From NCBI GenBank assembly GCA_005406025.1, contig BGZK01000217.1:248001-312000 (forward strand): DNA of 64,000 bases. Reading direction: 5' to 3'. Shown in pieces: positions 46,691 to 58,759 of the stretch (positions within the stretch are counted from its first letter, which is position 1; each line of letters opens with the position of its first letter). The translations under genes were made by a program, and so were the position numbers. The stretch comes from Eumeta japonica. Taxonomy: Eukaryota > Arthropoda > Insecta > Lepidoptera > Psychidae. The notes beneath the pieces are model-generated. The model searched no databases, had not been told where the DNA came from, and saw only the letters and a list, made by a program, of their open reading frames with translations.

Positions 46691-47229
46691 ATATTACAGC
46701 TTAAACCTAGTTCCGTACGAGGACAGTGACAACCCTGTTTCTAGAAGGAAACCGGTGAGCAGACGGTCAACACCACGAAGGCTGCCAAACCCGTTGACGA
46801 TTTCCCACGGCGTAGTCACGGTGCGTAAAAAGTGTCTTTTGTATGCGCGCGCCGGCAGCGCAGCGCCGGACGCAAGGACGCGTCCGCCGACAGGCGGGCA
46901 GCCCTGTCATAGCCAGATGGCTATACAACACGTACTAGTAATCTCCAAAAATACTACAAACTTCAGAAACATTACTATCCTTTTGTACGTACAACGATAG
47001 CAATTTATTTCTAATACTGAATTTTGAAATTAATCAATACGTACAGTCTGAAAATAATAATACATCATATTAAAAAAAAATATGTCAGCATTCTGTCAAA
47101 CTATTAAAATGTCTCTATGACGTCGCTATATAAAAGTTCTATGCTAATGAAACAATATATCATTATACCATGTTAATAAATGACAAAGCAAAATTAGATT
47201 ATCTACAGAATTAAGCAAATATATATAAT

Positions 47230-47247
47230 CATATATATATATATATA

Positions 47248-47297
<50 letters not shown>
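47230..47297. repeat. AT microsatellite
   Basis: Nearly pure TA dinucleotide run interrupted by AATATAAA near 47248. Confidence 0.95.
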
Positions 47298-47300
<3 letters not shown>

Positions 47301-47739
47301 ATTCATTGCCAAACCGAAAATAATAAAGCATTTCTGTTGATAATATAAGATTAATTTTTGTGTGCCGCCTTCAACTGTCCATCCACTCCTTATCTGTGTC
47401 ATTTTACTCTTCTCATAAGACTTCCAAATCGGTAGCAATGATATATCGCCTGGTGACTTTTTAATTTAAGTCAAATTATATCCCTCCGAGCCTGAGAGAG
47501 TACTTTAAGACGTCGGTCGCGGCCGATACCACCACATCGACAAAAACTATCGATAGAAGTCCCCAGCCGGCGTGGAGAGCTGAAGATCTATACCTCTTAA
47601 TCTGAAATATAAAGACTGTGCGAGGGTATGCTACAACAGTGAACACCGAAAACAACACAATTGTTGTCTTTAAATCTTTGTTTTTAAACTGTCAGTACAA
47701 TTTCAGTCTGTTTTATATACACCTACTGCAACTGAGAAC

Positions 47740-47790
47740 GGAGAGAGGAGAGAGAGAGAGAAGAGAGAAGAGAACGGAGAGAGAGCTTGT
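47740..47790. repeat. GA-rich low-complexity tract
   Basis: Irregular GAGA/GAGAAC run, a possible GAGA-factor-like binding tract, though no gene start is evident nearby. Confidence 0.6.
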
Positions 47791-48963
47791 GAGGGCATTC
47801 GAAATCGAAGACTTAATCTACTCTCTCGGCGATGGAGCAAATGGTTTAATTCTATTGAATTAAAAAAATTATCATGGTAAATTTTGTCTGTGATCAGGCT
47901 TCGAATGATTATAAATGATGACCATACGTTCACATTTCATTTTTACTGTCATTTAACAATAAAAAACGGGCACTCTTGAATCATCCACGTAGTTAGTTAT
48001 CGATCATACTCCTAATAAAAATTCTGAAAGTACAGACAGCTTTTTAATCAGAAATCGTATCGATATAGACATTTTTGAGTATATTGTGATGTTTTAGACG
48101 GGGCCTCCAAATGTTTTTTTTTTTTCATAACGAACGGGAGTTTTTAGTACTTATAATTTTTTTTTTTTCCAACTCAATCGCAATCTGAAGCGAAAATTGT
48201 ATTTTGAATATTTTTTCGTTGTAAGTTCAAACAACCTCCGAGTTAGGTTATTAATTCAATAAACCCTATAACACCCAAAGCCCTATCCTTCCGTTTCAAC
48301 GCTGATTTTAAAACAAACAGCATCATCATTGCATATCCTTTAAATTTAACCAAAAAACCGATAGCTATTTAATTCTTCCATTCGTCTCTTAGATATTGAT
48401 ACTTAGTAAACTTTCACTGGATTATCCGAAAATTGATTTAGATCTGGACAAAGTTATTCTGTAAAGAGCTCATATTATAAAAGCGCTTAGGGGTTGGAGA
48501 TCGATATCTCCAACCCAATAAATTTTACTTAATAATTATATTTCTCTTTTAACTGAATAACATATGTACATATTAATTAAAGACTAATGTTCTATTTACA
48601 AGCACAATACGTATACGAAATAATACGTATTATTTCTTATACGTATATCGTAAACAACAGTAGTAAAGTCAGTATATATTGAGTAGACAACGTTGAAAAT
48701 CGTACAAAAAACAACAACACCATAAAACCATACGAATGTAATTGAAACAAAAATGGTTAACCCTGAATAGGTACGTCAATTAATTCACACTAGTGTCTCT
48801 AACGCGCGGAAAATAAAAAAAGAATCGCAGAAGCGAGGTTAGTCAGCGACAATCCCCATTGTGCGGTGACGCCGGCGGCTGCGTCTGCTACCTGTGACTA
48901 ACTTACGATGTGGGCGTACACTGGCGTACAGCCGGACAGTTTAATACCCCGACAGCAGATACA

Positions 48964-48994
48964 GTACGCATGCGCGTTTTGCTCGCATGCGTAC
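48964..48994. repeat. 11 bp GC-rich hairpin
   Basis: GTACGCATGCG at 48964-48974 and its complement at 48984-48994 around a 9-base loop. Each arm contains the palindrome CGCATGCG. Confidence 0.8.
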
Positions 48995-50185
48995 GTTAAA
49001 TGTGAACATCGCACACTGCAACAATGGCTTGGTATTGTCCTATAGATTTCAAATAAGAATTGAAAAAACCTCGGTAAGTGTGGAGTCATTTTTACATCGC
49101 TGGGTATGCATACACGACACACCACAACACAGCGGTGTTGTTATTTCGCACCGAAATCGAGGCGATAAACGATACGGGTAAATAATTTACGATGTCATCA
49201 CCTCTCACATTCAAATCGAGCGCCTCGCTCGCTGCGCCATGCAGTTGACCGTACGCACATTTGAACTATACGAGAGTTCCGGTGGCTCACTCTTCGTCCA
49301 TCACCTATTCGATCGGTCCTTTCGCCCCTCCATCTGTTTCGAATTCTCGTTTTCCTTCGAAATTACTATTAAAAAAAAATAAAACAATAAGGCGTTCCGT
49401 ATTTGACAATGGAAACTGAATACGAAAAGGGCAGATGACGCTATCGGCTGCGTGTGCGACAAAACAGTCTGTACGTAGGTGCGCATTAATTATTCTGGAT
49501 AACTTTACTGTAAGTTAAAAAATATAATGGAACTTTATAATAGCTTTCTTTTGGGTTGTTTGACTTTTCCCGATGGGCATTACTAATAAAAAAGTCATAG
49601 AATTTTAATTATTGACTTGCAATTATCTTTTCGTGAACTACGGTCAAAAGATATTAATTAACTAAAACAACATTAAAAAATGAAACCGTAATTTAAGAAC
49701 AATTAAAAATCAATTCTGTAGGACTGGAATGAAATAGTGCAAAAACTCTTTACAATCGACTTACAAAGTCCGCCACGAAACTAAAGAAGAAAGAAATGTG
49801 GGTTGAAAAATTTAAGTTGAAAATATTAGCATTCAATCGTACAGTCGGCTGAAATAATTAATAAATATCAAATTATTTTTTTATACCTTCATTAAGGCTA
49901 CGTCATAAAAAGATCCTTACATCATATACAGATCATTACACAGGCTAACTTTTGGAATGTATTCATTATCTTTTAGACGGTGATCAGACATATGATACGG
50001 ATTGATACGCATAATTACATCAAGCCTAAGTCATTGGGGTAGTGTGTGAATGACTTTAGCGACAACGCGCCACACGTTTAAATTAATTCAGGCGTTTTGA
50101 AGTTACAGGGGGATAAAGAAACAAAATGCAAATTTTATATCACTGTACGTTCGTATACATAACTACATGAATCATAAAAATGTAA

Positions 50186-50230
50186 TTACACGATTGCCTA
50201 AAGAAAAGAACTGTTTAGGCAATCGTGTAA
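50186..50230. repeat. Perfect 17 bp hairpin, 11-base loop
   Basis: Arms 50186-50202 and 50214-50230, starting TTACACGATTGCCTAAA. No coding sequence around; short foldback remnant or structured RNA are both possible. Confidence 0.85.
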
Positions 50231-50911
50231 AAGTAATCTAACGAAGGACACCAAAGATGTTTAATGATATTAGATTCTAGTGTAGTTTTGTATTGATCGA
50301 AAATATCTCTATACAATATGTAATGATATTATTTAAAACAAATATTATTTTATTACTGAAAATTTCAATACTAATTCTTAATTGAAAAAGAAGCATTTTA
50401 TTAATTTATACGTTTTCATATGAAACATGATACGTCACACCAACGCAAACTTTGGTCCACTGTCAAGTCAAAAGTCACTTAACGAAACTTTATTAAAAGT
50501 ATGTCACTTCATCAAAATGACTAGTGAAAGAAAAATTAAAGAACAGCCTTGATGCCTTGATGATATTGCTAAACAATTCTATCAGAAATGATTTACATCG
50601 TAGCAAGGGCGTAGTTAGGTTTTAGTTTCGTTGGGAGGGGGGCCCAAGAAAGTAAAAACAAAAGTGTGTATGAAATGACCACAATATTCATGTAGAAAAT
50701 TCGAGTTGAACTGTCCAAATCCCCCTGGCTTCCCTTGCATCGTAGGTACATAAACTGTGATTCAATTTTAATTGTTAAGTTCACCCGGTAAAACCGTCAA
50801 CTTGCATTGGTTTACGTATTTTGGCTATCGGGTTCAAGTATGGTTTGGACAGTCAGATTTTATAATTTCCGAGCCTTATTCTATCTCGAGTCGGTTATAT
50901 TTTTACTTAAA

Positions 50912-51115
50912 CTAGCGGGCCGGCCGCGGCTTCCCCTCCGGTGTTTTCTTTTTATTTTCACACAAATCTTCACAAATTATATATGTAAACCTTGCTCATG
51001 AATTGCTATCGATTGGTGAAAACCGCAGAAAAATCCGTTCAGTAGTTTTTGAGTTTATCGCAAACACACAGACAGACAGACACGGCGGAGGACTTTGTTT
51101 TATAATATATAGTGA
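50912..51115 (-). mobile_element. Short non-autonomous Helitron (204 bp)
   Basis: On the minus strand it begins TCACTATATATTATAAAACA at 51115 and ends with a GC-rich stretch and CTAG at 50915-50912. It sits between A and T as expected. The inner sequence (AATCCGTTCAGTAGTTTTTG region and CAGACAGACAGACA) is a common Lepidoptera repeat. Confidence 0.75.
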
Positions 51116-51617
51116 TGTTATGAAATAATAGCACATAACAAACAACGAATGTACACAAAGCGCAACCGTGCAAGAAAATAAGACGCCGTTCTTGGTATGC
51201 GGTTTGGCGGACAATTCTATTATCGCAGCAACTTTAAACAGTTCTGTTAGTACGGCGCGAAACAATTTCGAAATTTCATTCAACACGCGCGGGTCAAGTG
51301 CGGCGCGCGCGCAGACGACGGATTGAAGAACAAACACACGTGTTATGGAAGGAAGAGAAAAGTACTAATACTAAGAAACCTCGAACGGTACGAGTCCGTT
51401 TTAGTACAGTTAATTTTACTTCATTTATTTTAATTTGATTAGATGATATCGCTCTATAGACTAACAGTCTCCACATTCGTGTTGTACAATTTTATTTTGT
51501 TATCATCAAAAACTGTCTCAAGCAACGCTATCCTCATCTATTACGTTTGCTGTACGCCTTGTTGTAGTGATGATTTTGCAGATTATTTTTAAATTAACTA
51601 TCCAAGGTTTAAATGTA

Positions 51618-51619
<2 letters not shown>

Positions 51620-51681
<62 letters not shown>
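51620..51681. repeat. AT microsatellite
   Basis: Uninterrupted TA run of about 60 bases. Confidence 0.95.
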
Positions 51682-51683
<2 letters not shown>

Positions 51684-52329
51684 ATTGTAATTATGCCTAA
51701 AAACTTTCACTTAGACAGACAATTAGATACGGTTTTGAATGCATAGTACAGTATAAGTACATTTTTGTAAGTCGGACACGAAATATTAGAAATATGCACC
51801 GCACAAGAAAACACAAATTATGAGAACAAGTTTTTCCATCCATTTAAATCTCAGGAAAAACCCGCAGTTAACTGATTGGTATTTACTTGGCGCGGAGCTG
51901 TTGCAAAATAACACGTTAATGTTTTCATAATTATTACATTGTTCCATGAAACTCCAATAATTCTATAATTAGAGTAGCATTGCTTAGAACTACATCTAAC
52001 GTTTTAAAAGAGAGCTAATTATGCAGTAGTTTTGAATTCAATAAACACTTGTAATTTCGTGAATATGAGCCTGTATGAGTTGAGTACAATATGAGTATTT
52101 ATAGTTATGAAAGTAACGTCCCTTGAAAGATTTCTTTACTACGTTCGGTTTTTGAAACTAATATTACGAATTTAAAACACTTTCAGATTCAAAAAGACAG
52201 ATTAAATTGATAACTTACGATATAACGATTTTGATTGGTCGAAACCGATTTTCTAAATCGACATTCGCGGTGCAATCTCTACATAAATAAAATATCCATC
52301 ACCAAAATAAATTATTGTTATAAACGCAC

Positions 52330-52560
52330 ACCCATTTCTTCAAAGGGTGATATAGACCATAGATATCCACACGGTGCAAGCTTTGCATATCTCTCTTGCT
52401 TCACTGACACCCATCAATATTTTCATGCAAGCTCGGCGGTTTCCAGGTGTTTAAAATTTGGCCCTTTTTTAATATGCCACCAGTTTGGTCCACATAGGAT
52501 TTTCTAGGGCGACCCGTGCCCACCCTTCCATCCGCTAAAATAAAATGTAGGATAAACACG
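52330..52560 (-). pseudogene. Probable C-terminal fragment of a retroelement polyprotein
   Basis: The minus strand reads GRVGTGRPRKSYVDQTG, LKKGQI and then, after a frame change, CMKILMGVSEAREICKACT. This arrangement is familiar from the end of reverse-transcriptase-type repeats in Lepidoptera. Only about 75 residues survive; the identification rests on recollection of that motif order. Confidence 0.4.
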
Positions 52561-53552
52561 CACAGGCGTTTAGAAATCGAATCGTGTAAAATAATTTCTT
52601 TAAGGAAATTTAATGTTGACAAAGTTTATCTATAAAACTACTGTTGCGGTAGAGTAAGAAACGGTAAGAGGCGGCATTTAGGCAGATGGAGTCTCCATTT
52701 GTTGCCAAAAAATTAAGTGATGGTAGTATTCGGTGTCAACTATATAGTTGACCCCCCTTCCTATGATTTTTGGTAAAATTTGAGATTGTCTACCTCTCCC
52801 ACCTAATAACTTGCTTTTTTCTCGTAATATATCTTAGATGCCTTAGATACTTTCAAATATTATAACCATCATGACAAAATAAAAAATAATATTGATTTGA
52901 GTACATTCTGTCGATTAAAAAAAAATAACAACCAACCTACTTTTTAGGAGTTTTGTCAAAAGGTGTTTTAATCAAGTTTCAGAAAATCACTCCTTCTTCT
53001 TATCTAATCTCTAAAAAAATTTAATAGTTTATTTGTATATCTTAATGCTAAATATTAATTATTCAAAGCAAGATTGTGAGTGGCGGTTTTAACGTAAACT
53101 TCAGTTCATCAGAAGCTGAGCCGCTCTTAACTTTCCAAATAATGAACTCAAGCCCAAAATGAGCATAGATCGAAATGTTTCGACAACTAACAGTGGTACT
53201 ATTAGTTTAGTATTGGCGCAGTTCTTCAACGGTTTTTAAATACTTTAAAATTACAAGCACTTGTTTGATACTTTAGCTATCATAATTATAGATTTATGAA
53301 ATATAGATTATGTTTGAGAGCAAAACAATAGATCTCTCTAAACTGAACAAAAATAACAGTCTTCAATAAAAAAATTGCATTTATCCTAGTATTAATTAAA
53401 TAAAATACAATTTAAATAAAAATCAATTTATGAAAAATCATTTCAAATAATATCCGAAACATTGTTTTCAGGACATAATGTTGTTTATTATTAAGGTGAG
53501 ATGTCAGATGTCATCACACATCATATGCGACTATTGTAAGGCTCACTCGTTT

Positions 53553-54617
53553 TTCTTTTTGGGGTTTCATAGCCAAAATGGCAAGAACGGAACCCTTATA
53601 GTTTCGTCGCGTCCGTCTGTCCGTCCGTTCGTATGCCGCAGCCATTTTACTCAAAAACTACAAGATGTATATTGATGAGATTCGTAGTATAGCCTATATG
53701 TGTCTTTTATAAATCGCTAACTTAGTTTGGTAGTTAAATAACAAAAAGAAATATTCTTAGAAGGGGCACTCCATGCATGCAACAGAAACTGAAAAAAATT
53801 TTAGAAATTGAAGAAAATTTTTAAACGTTAACGTGCAGCACGTATTTTGACAGACCTTTTGAAAACACTTAAGGTTTCTAAGCAATTTTTTTTGTTCAAG
53901 TGAATATTTTCGGAAATAATCGTTCCAAAAGTACCATAAATTGTGTGTGTCCTCCCCTTTATCTTTTAAACCATATGTCCAAAAGATACGACAAAAAATA
54001 CACATAATAATAATTTCAAAGAAAATTATTATAAAATGATCGTATACGATCATATATATATACACATACAACGATATACATACCGTTTTCAAGTTATTGC
54101 CAAAAAAATTGCGCTTCTCAACAAAAGGACGTAAGTGCCCTGAAAATACGCTTTTGCACATCGTATTTTTGAATTTTCAGACTATAGTAAGTATATTAAT
54201 TATGTTTTAACTCACACAAAATTTAATACATAATTATTTATTTACGTTAATTTTTTGACCGCTATTTTCTCGTCTACTCCTTTCCCGGGTGGGTATTGTT
54301 TCATAGGCCTTTAGAAAATTTTGCAGACAGACAGACAGAAAATTATTTTTCTATAGATCTATCCGTTTGCGAAATATTCAACTTTAAAGTGGCTAGTTTT
54401 GTTAGAGGTGTCTCCCTTCCCTGCCATTAGTGTTAGTTTAAGAGCAACAGTCGACATACCTACTTATTTATCTAACTATAGACGACTAAAATACTTATAT
54501 CTTTGTGCGCGAAAATAAGTGTAACAATGTAGTTTTTTCATCTGTCACGCATTTCATTGTAATAAAGGCTACGGAACTCTACACTCACCACGGTCTGACA
54601 GGCTCTTGGCCGGTTTA
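53553..54617 (+). repeat. Dispersed Lepidoptera repeat, subtype B, copy 2
   Basis: Partner of 18613-19377, longer. It ends GGCTCTTGGCCGGTTTA near 54617, the tail shared with the other copies. AT-rich ORFs inside are chance. Confidence 0.8.
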
Positions 54618-54951
54618 TTTCCCATTCGCGTGGTAGTGATGCATGTCAGCTCCGATACGCGACTGGAGTTTATCTATATGTCTACTCCACACAATTGTTT
54701 ATTTTATTTCGTTAATATAAAAAATATCTTAAATATATACAATAGGAAAAGGGTAAATAATCTTAAATTCTGAAAACATGTATATACTTTTATTCATATT
54801 TATTTGTATTTTTTTGATAAAATATGTTACATAATGATAATAAAAAAAACAATAATATTTACTATCATACATATCTAAATCTTATCCATTTTAAAAATAA
54901 TCATGTGTAAATCGGTAACGAAAAAATACACGCGTTCAATATAAAATGCAT

Positions 54952-55007
54952 AAAGTGAAAAAGTCGTTATGTTGCATGAAGGCGCAACATAACAACTATT
55001 TCACTTT
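54952..55007. repeat. 24 bp hairpin, 8-base loop
   Basis: Arms 54952-54975 and 54984-55007 match at 22 of 24 positions; the inner 10 bases (TTATGTTGC region) are perfect. Confidence 0.8.
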
Positions 55008-55274
55008 TTCTTAACACTCGATTTCACTCCCCATCTAATCGTGCCGCGGAGTATATATTAAAATCGATTTTAAAGTAAAATTACATGTGATATCTCCTTA
55101 CATCGCCCTCCGCCAACGTAATCATCCGTGATTAATAACGCAATAGTTAAGGTAGAGGCTATATTTTGGGTGCTTGATAGTATCAATGCTATCGTATAAA
55201 GAAGTAGATGAAACTTCATTAATTTACTGTAAAAAAATGGTAACTTTAAAAAATGGTTTAGCAATCTAAACTTA

Positions 55275-55278
<4 letters not shown>

Positions 55279-55355
<77 letters not shown>
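55279..55355. repeat. AT microsatellite
   Basis: Uninterrupted AT run of about 77 bases; the Ile/Tyr-rich ORF across it is an artefact. Confidence 0.95.
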
Positions 55356-55358
<3 letters not shown>

Positions 55359-56076
55359 TGTAATAACCTATTGTTTATTCCGTGTAGGTAATTTTGACGT
55401 GACTCAATTCCGATTGGTATGTCACGCATGCTTATTATTTTCAAATTTGACTTAATTCTCACTGTGATAAACGACTTTGTATATTAAGTTCTTTTTATTT
55501 TATTTTTTTTTCAATTTTTGTAAATAAGTTGTATATTCATTTCAATTCAAACTAATTTGTGATATGAAAATGAAACTGTAATGTCTAATAATAAACCGCT
55601 GTTCTAAATTGAAGCACAGCACGGAGCGGCAAGGTAACTTTTTTTTCGGTATGGCAATTTTTTCCTGCGGTCTAAGATATGAAAACTGACAGCATAATTA
55701 ATGTGATTTTTGTTTGGGTGGGCGGTCGAATCTATTTCAAAGTGAATAATAAATTTTGCTGATGTGGACGTAACTTCCTGTAGTTTTTAATGATACATTA
55801 TTTAAGTCATATTTTTAAACAGGATTATGTAATGACGTTATATTACGAAATTATGGAATCAATATTAAATTGTATTTTTTGTGCAATCAACAAGATATAA
55901 ATAACGATTTAAACTGAATCCTTTATAAAATACAATTTCTTTTGACAAATTTTGAGAAACAAATAAAGTTAGAATCCGCATCGCACTTTTATCTTAAATA
56001 TGCGTCTTCCGCATCGGTATTGCATAAACAAAATAAGTAATATTTATTTTTTTTTTGTGTATATATCTAAAGACAA

Positions 56077-56082
56077 TTTATT
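56077..56082 (-). terminator. Candidate poly(A) signal of the membrane-protein gene
   Basis: TTTATT on the plus strand is AATAAA on the coding strand, about 130 bases past the stop codon. Surrounding DNA is AT-rich, so this is only a candidate. Confidence 0.4.
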
Positions 56083-56214
56083 CTGTACTTTACAACAGCT
56101 AACACCGCTGAACAAAAATTTTATAATATTTAAACTTTTATATTTCGCCAAACAGGCTTTGAACAAGAACAGTCTAACATGATAACGCACAATATCAAAA
56201 AATTACGATATCTG

Positions 56215-57140
56215 TCATTTAGGGCTGTGTCTCGGCGTCATCGCGTCCCTCTTGTCGGGCCACCGGTCGGCGGCGTACTGCACGTACCCCGGGTCGGTGG
56301 GCGTACCCGACGCCCTGCCGTCGATCTCTTCGGCGTCCCGGTCCCGTTCTTCTATGGGTTCCATGGGGAAGACTCCCGCGACGGGAGTGTCCGCCCTCCG
56401 AGATCTACTCGAACCTCGCAGATAGTCCTCCAGCTGTTGCAGGGTCGGCATATTCACCATGCGCTGTCTGGTGGGCGACTTGCCGTTCCTTTTGGCCTCG
56501 TAGTTCGGGGACACGTCCTCGTAGAGGCTCTTCAAGCGGCCGGACTTGACTTTCGCGAACAGAGGTTGCTGAGGTTCCGGAAAATAATCTTCTTTGATCG
56601 ATATCTTGTTATCGACGTCTTCGCCGAGGTAGTTGCGAAAATAGTTTTCGTTGAACTTCGCCAGCTCCCTCTCGTAATGGAGCCGGTCCGGTTCCGCGAG
56701 CGGATCCGAGAGTCTAATATAATTGCCGGTTTCGAAATCGTTTCGTACGGATCCGAACTTCGATTTTTCTAAATCTACGCCTTCTATCTTTGTGTCGTCG
56801 AATTTTGTATAACCGTGCTTCGGTTTTTCGAAGAGAACGGTTTGTTCTTTTTTCGAAAATTTCTCAGTTTTAGATTTATCTTCTGTCGTATCTTTAGGCT
56901 TCGCGTTAGGTATCTGCCCGTTGGCGACGACCTGGTCATTCGGCGCCGCCTGAACGGATGGCGTCACCTTTTCATGGGAAACTAAATCGGTCTGTGAATG
57001 ATGCGTAGCAGTGTAGATCCTTGGACCCATCAGGTCTATGAGGAAGAGTGCGGCTGTAACCAGTGAAAAGGTGCCTAAAACGGAAGCATTCACTATTAGG
57101 TTGTTAGGAACCGAGTCTAACGACGCTAACTCTAATCCGC
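56215..57140 (-). CDS. Membrane protein exon c, last membrane segment and long charged tail
   Basis: Acceptor ATTTCAG; 926 bases ending in TGA at 56217-56215. It opens GGLELASLDSVPNN, then the last membrane segment, then about 270 polar residues with basic and acidic runs (KPKDTTEDKSKTEKFSKKEQ). It continues with a conserved-looking block around ELAKFNENYFRNYLGEDVD and MPTLQQLEDYLRG. The only intron between exons b and c is 80 bases. Confidence 0.85.
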
Positions 57141-58419
57141 CTGAAATAAAAAAAAAACACTATATTTAATCATCGACAGTCTTAATCTATCATAGAGTTA
57201 TGGTAATAAAAAAGAATTACCTAAGACGATGAAGAATATCATCCCCATGCCAAGAAGAACCCCTTCTAGAATTCGTCTTCCTTTCGGTATTTCTTGGAAC
57301 ACTCGCCCAAGGATAAAAGCGAAAGTGATGATCACGTATCCTGAAATTTTAGATTCTTTAAACTTTTGTAACCACACATCTGATTGTTGCTCTGAGCCGC
57401 AGACCCATGAAGTTATATATTTTTGATTAAGTGGATTATTTTATTATTTATAAATCAGCGGTTGTGGTGACAAGAACATAAGAGATGCTTTTAAGCTCTG
57501 GACAAATTCAAGAGATCGTAATCTCGCGTCAAGGAATTAATAATAAAAACGGTGGAGCTAGTAGAATAAAGATCAATTTAATTGATATTATACTCATGGC
57601 TAGATCAGATAAAAATAAATAACACTTGCTTAGGTGTTCGATATCTGTCAATCCTCTCGAATCTATTCAATCCTTTGGATAGAGATTCGTAGTGGAGAGG
57701 CAGATTCGAGGGTCAGCGGTGGGTTGCGTGCTGCATGTTAATGCATGTTGCAGGCAAGCGTCTACTATGGATTTCCGCGAATTAACACCTCACACAATAC
57801 AATAGATCAGATAAGTAAGCTACTTTAAATAAGCTATAAGTATAATTTAAGTAGAATAATATTAGTGGCTGAATAATTATATTTTTAATGAACAATAAAA
57901 TCTGATACACTTCAAGTGTATTATATTACTACTAATGCTACTAATTATACTTATACTAATTAAGTTACATAAAACTTATAATGGACCCAATTATTCCCTT
58001 GTTTTGAATTACAAAACCCTTATTTTAAGTTATTTATTTAACAAGCCTTATATGTAGCTTGTGAGAGTTTAAAATTTGGAAATCTTAATGGTATCCAATT
58101 TTGAAACAACAGACTATATACCACAAATACGGAAATTAAAATGCTTACCACATTAGAAAACCAAAAATATCTTTATTTCGTAGGTAATAGAATTGCACTT
58201 CAAATACATCGTTAATAAATTGCTTTCGACGTTAACATTGCCTTACATTAACATAGTCTAACCTCCATAGATCGCATCGGCGAAAGCGCCTCCTACCGAG
58301 TCCCAGGTGACAGAGGTGAGCAGGGACCACTCTCGAGACAACTTCTGGAGAAGCAGCGCCAACCGCGCCTCGTCGTCCTGCGACACCCTCTTGGCGACCA
58401 GGCACGCCATACACATCAC
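56215..58419 (-). CDS. Multi-pass (MARVEL-like topology) membrane protein, C-terminal 400 residues, 3 exons
   Basis: Exons in transcription order are 58419-58263, 57340-57221 and 57140-56215. Splice sites are GT-AG and phases match (one base carried over at both junctions). Counting from the first residue here, residues 54-67 (YVIITFAFILGRVF), about 76-98 and about 107-128 (SVLGTFSLVTAALFLIDLMG) look like membrane segments. The first exon starts VMCMACLVAKRV, probably the end of an earlier segment. The pattern resembles four-pass MARVEL proteins such as the insect septate-junction protein Snakeskin, but I cannot assign an ortholog. A tail of about 270 residues follows, rich in Lys, Glu, Pro and Arg. 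The start codon and earlier exons are not identified and probably lie right of 58425 or beyond the window. It converges with the myosin gene. Confidence 0.8.
57221..57340 (-). CDS. Membrane protein exon b
   Basis: Acceptor TTTCAG, donor GTAATT, 120 bases: 2 + 39 codons + 1. It encodes two hydrophobic stretches separated by the basic turn QEIPKGRRI, as expected for a tight two-helix hairpin. Confidence 0.82.
58263..58419 (-). CDS. Membrane protein exon a
   Basis: Acceptor CTACAG, donor GTTAGA on the minus strand, 52 codons plus one base. It encodes LLLQKLSREWSLLTSVTWDS and ends DAIYG, probably the loop between the first two membrane segments. GC-rich against its flanks. Confidence 0.8.
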
Positions 58420-58542
58420 CTGTAGTTAATAAAAAAAGAAGTAAAATTTGACTTAGATCATCTTATTCTGGATTACAACTCATAATAATTTCGACACGGA
58501 AGATCATTTGAAATTCTAAGGGTGAATTTCAAATGACCTTTC

Positions 58543-58608
58543 ATTTACCATAAATTTACCATAACATGAGGTAAATTTACGCAATTTACCATAACGTATG
58601 GTAAATTG
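58543..58608. repeat. Cluster of TTTACCATA motifs in both orientations
   Basis: Three direct copies of TTTACCATA and an inverted one within 66 bases; the last two form a perfect 12 bp stem (58582-58593 with 58597-58608). A second hairpin (CATTTGAAATT) lies immediately upstream at 58504-58535. Confidence 0.8.
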
Positions 58609-58759
58609 GATAGCATCTTAAAAGGCTTCAATTATGCCTTTATTTTGTTGTCTAACATTGGATCATCGGACTATCATTGCTAAATTTCGAAAATGCGAAA
58701 AATATCAAATTAATTGATATTATACATATGGTTTATATTAGATCAGACAAGTTATGTAC

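Larger units (their letters stand above)
40825..56214. other. Intergenic region between convergent genes
   Basis: Carries the myosin 3' UTR, the unknown protein-family relic, mariner relic 3, the short Helitron, three AT runs and the subtype B repeat. The stretches 41110-42850, 43420-44320, 45712-46620, 47790-48960, 49000-50185, 51116-51619, 51690-52330 and 52560-53550 show no gene I can support. 48840-49300 and 51180-51320 are GC-richer. Confidence 0.5.

Noticed and set aside
46755..47000. 81-codon ORF with an exon-like segment (about 46767-46820) between AG and GTGCGT
   Set aside because: No homology recognised and it neighbours a repeat tail; insufficient support as an exon.
47229..47438. 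Minus ORF ending in repeated Ile-Tyr
   Set aside because: Product of the AT microsatellite.
55070..55462. 130-codon ORF with an Ile-Tyr run
   Set aside because: Built across the 77-base AT run; no family signature.
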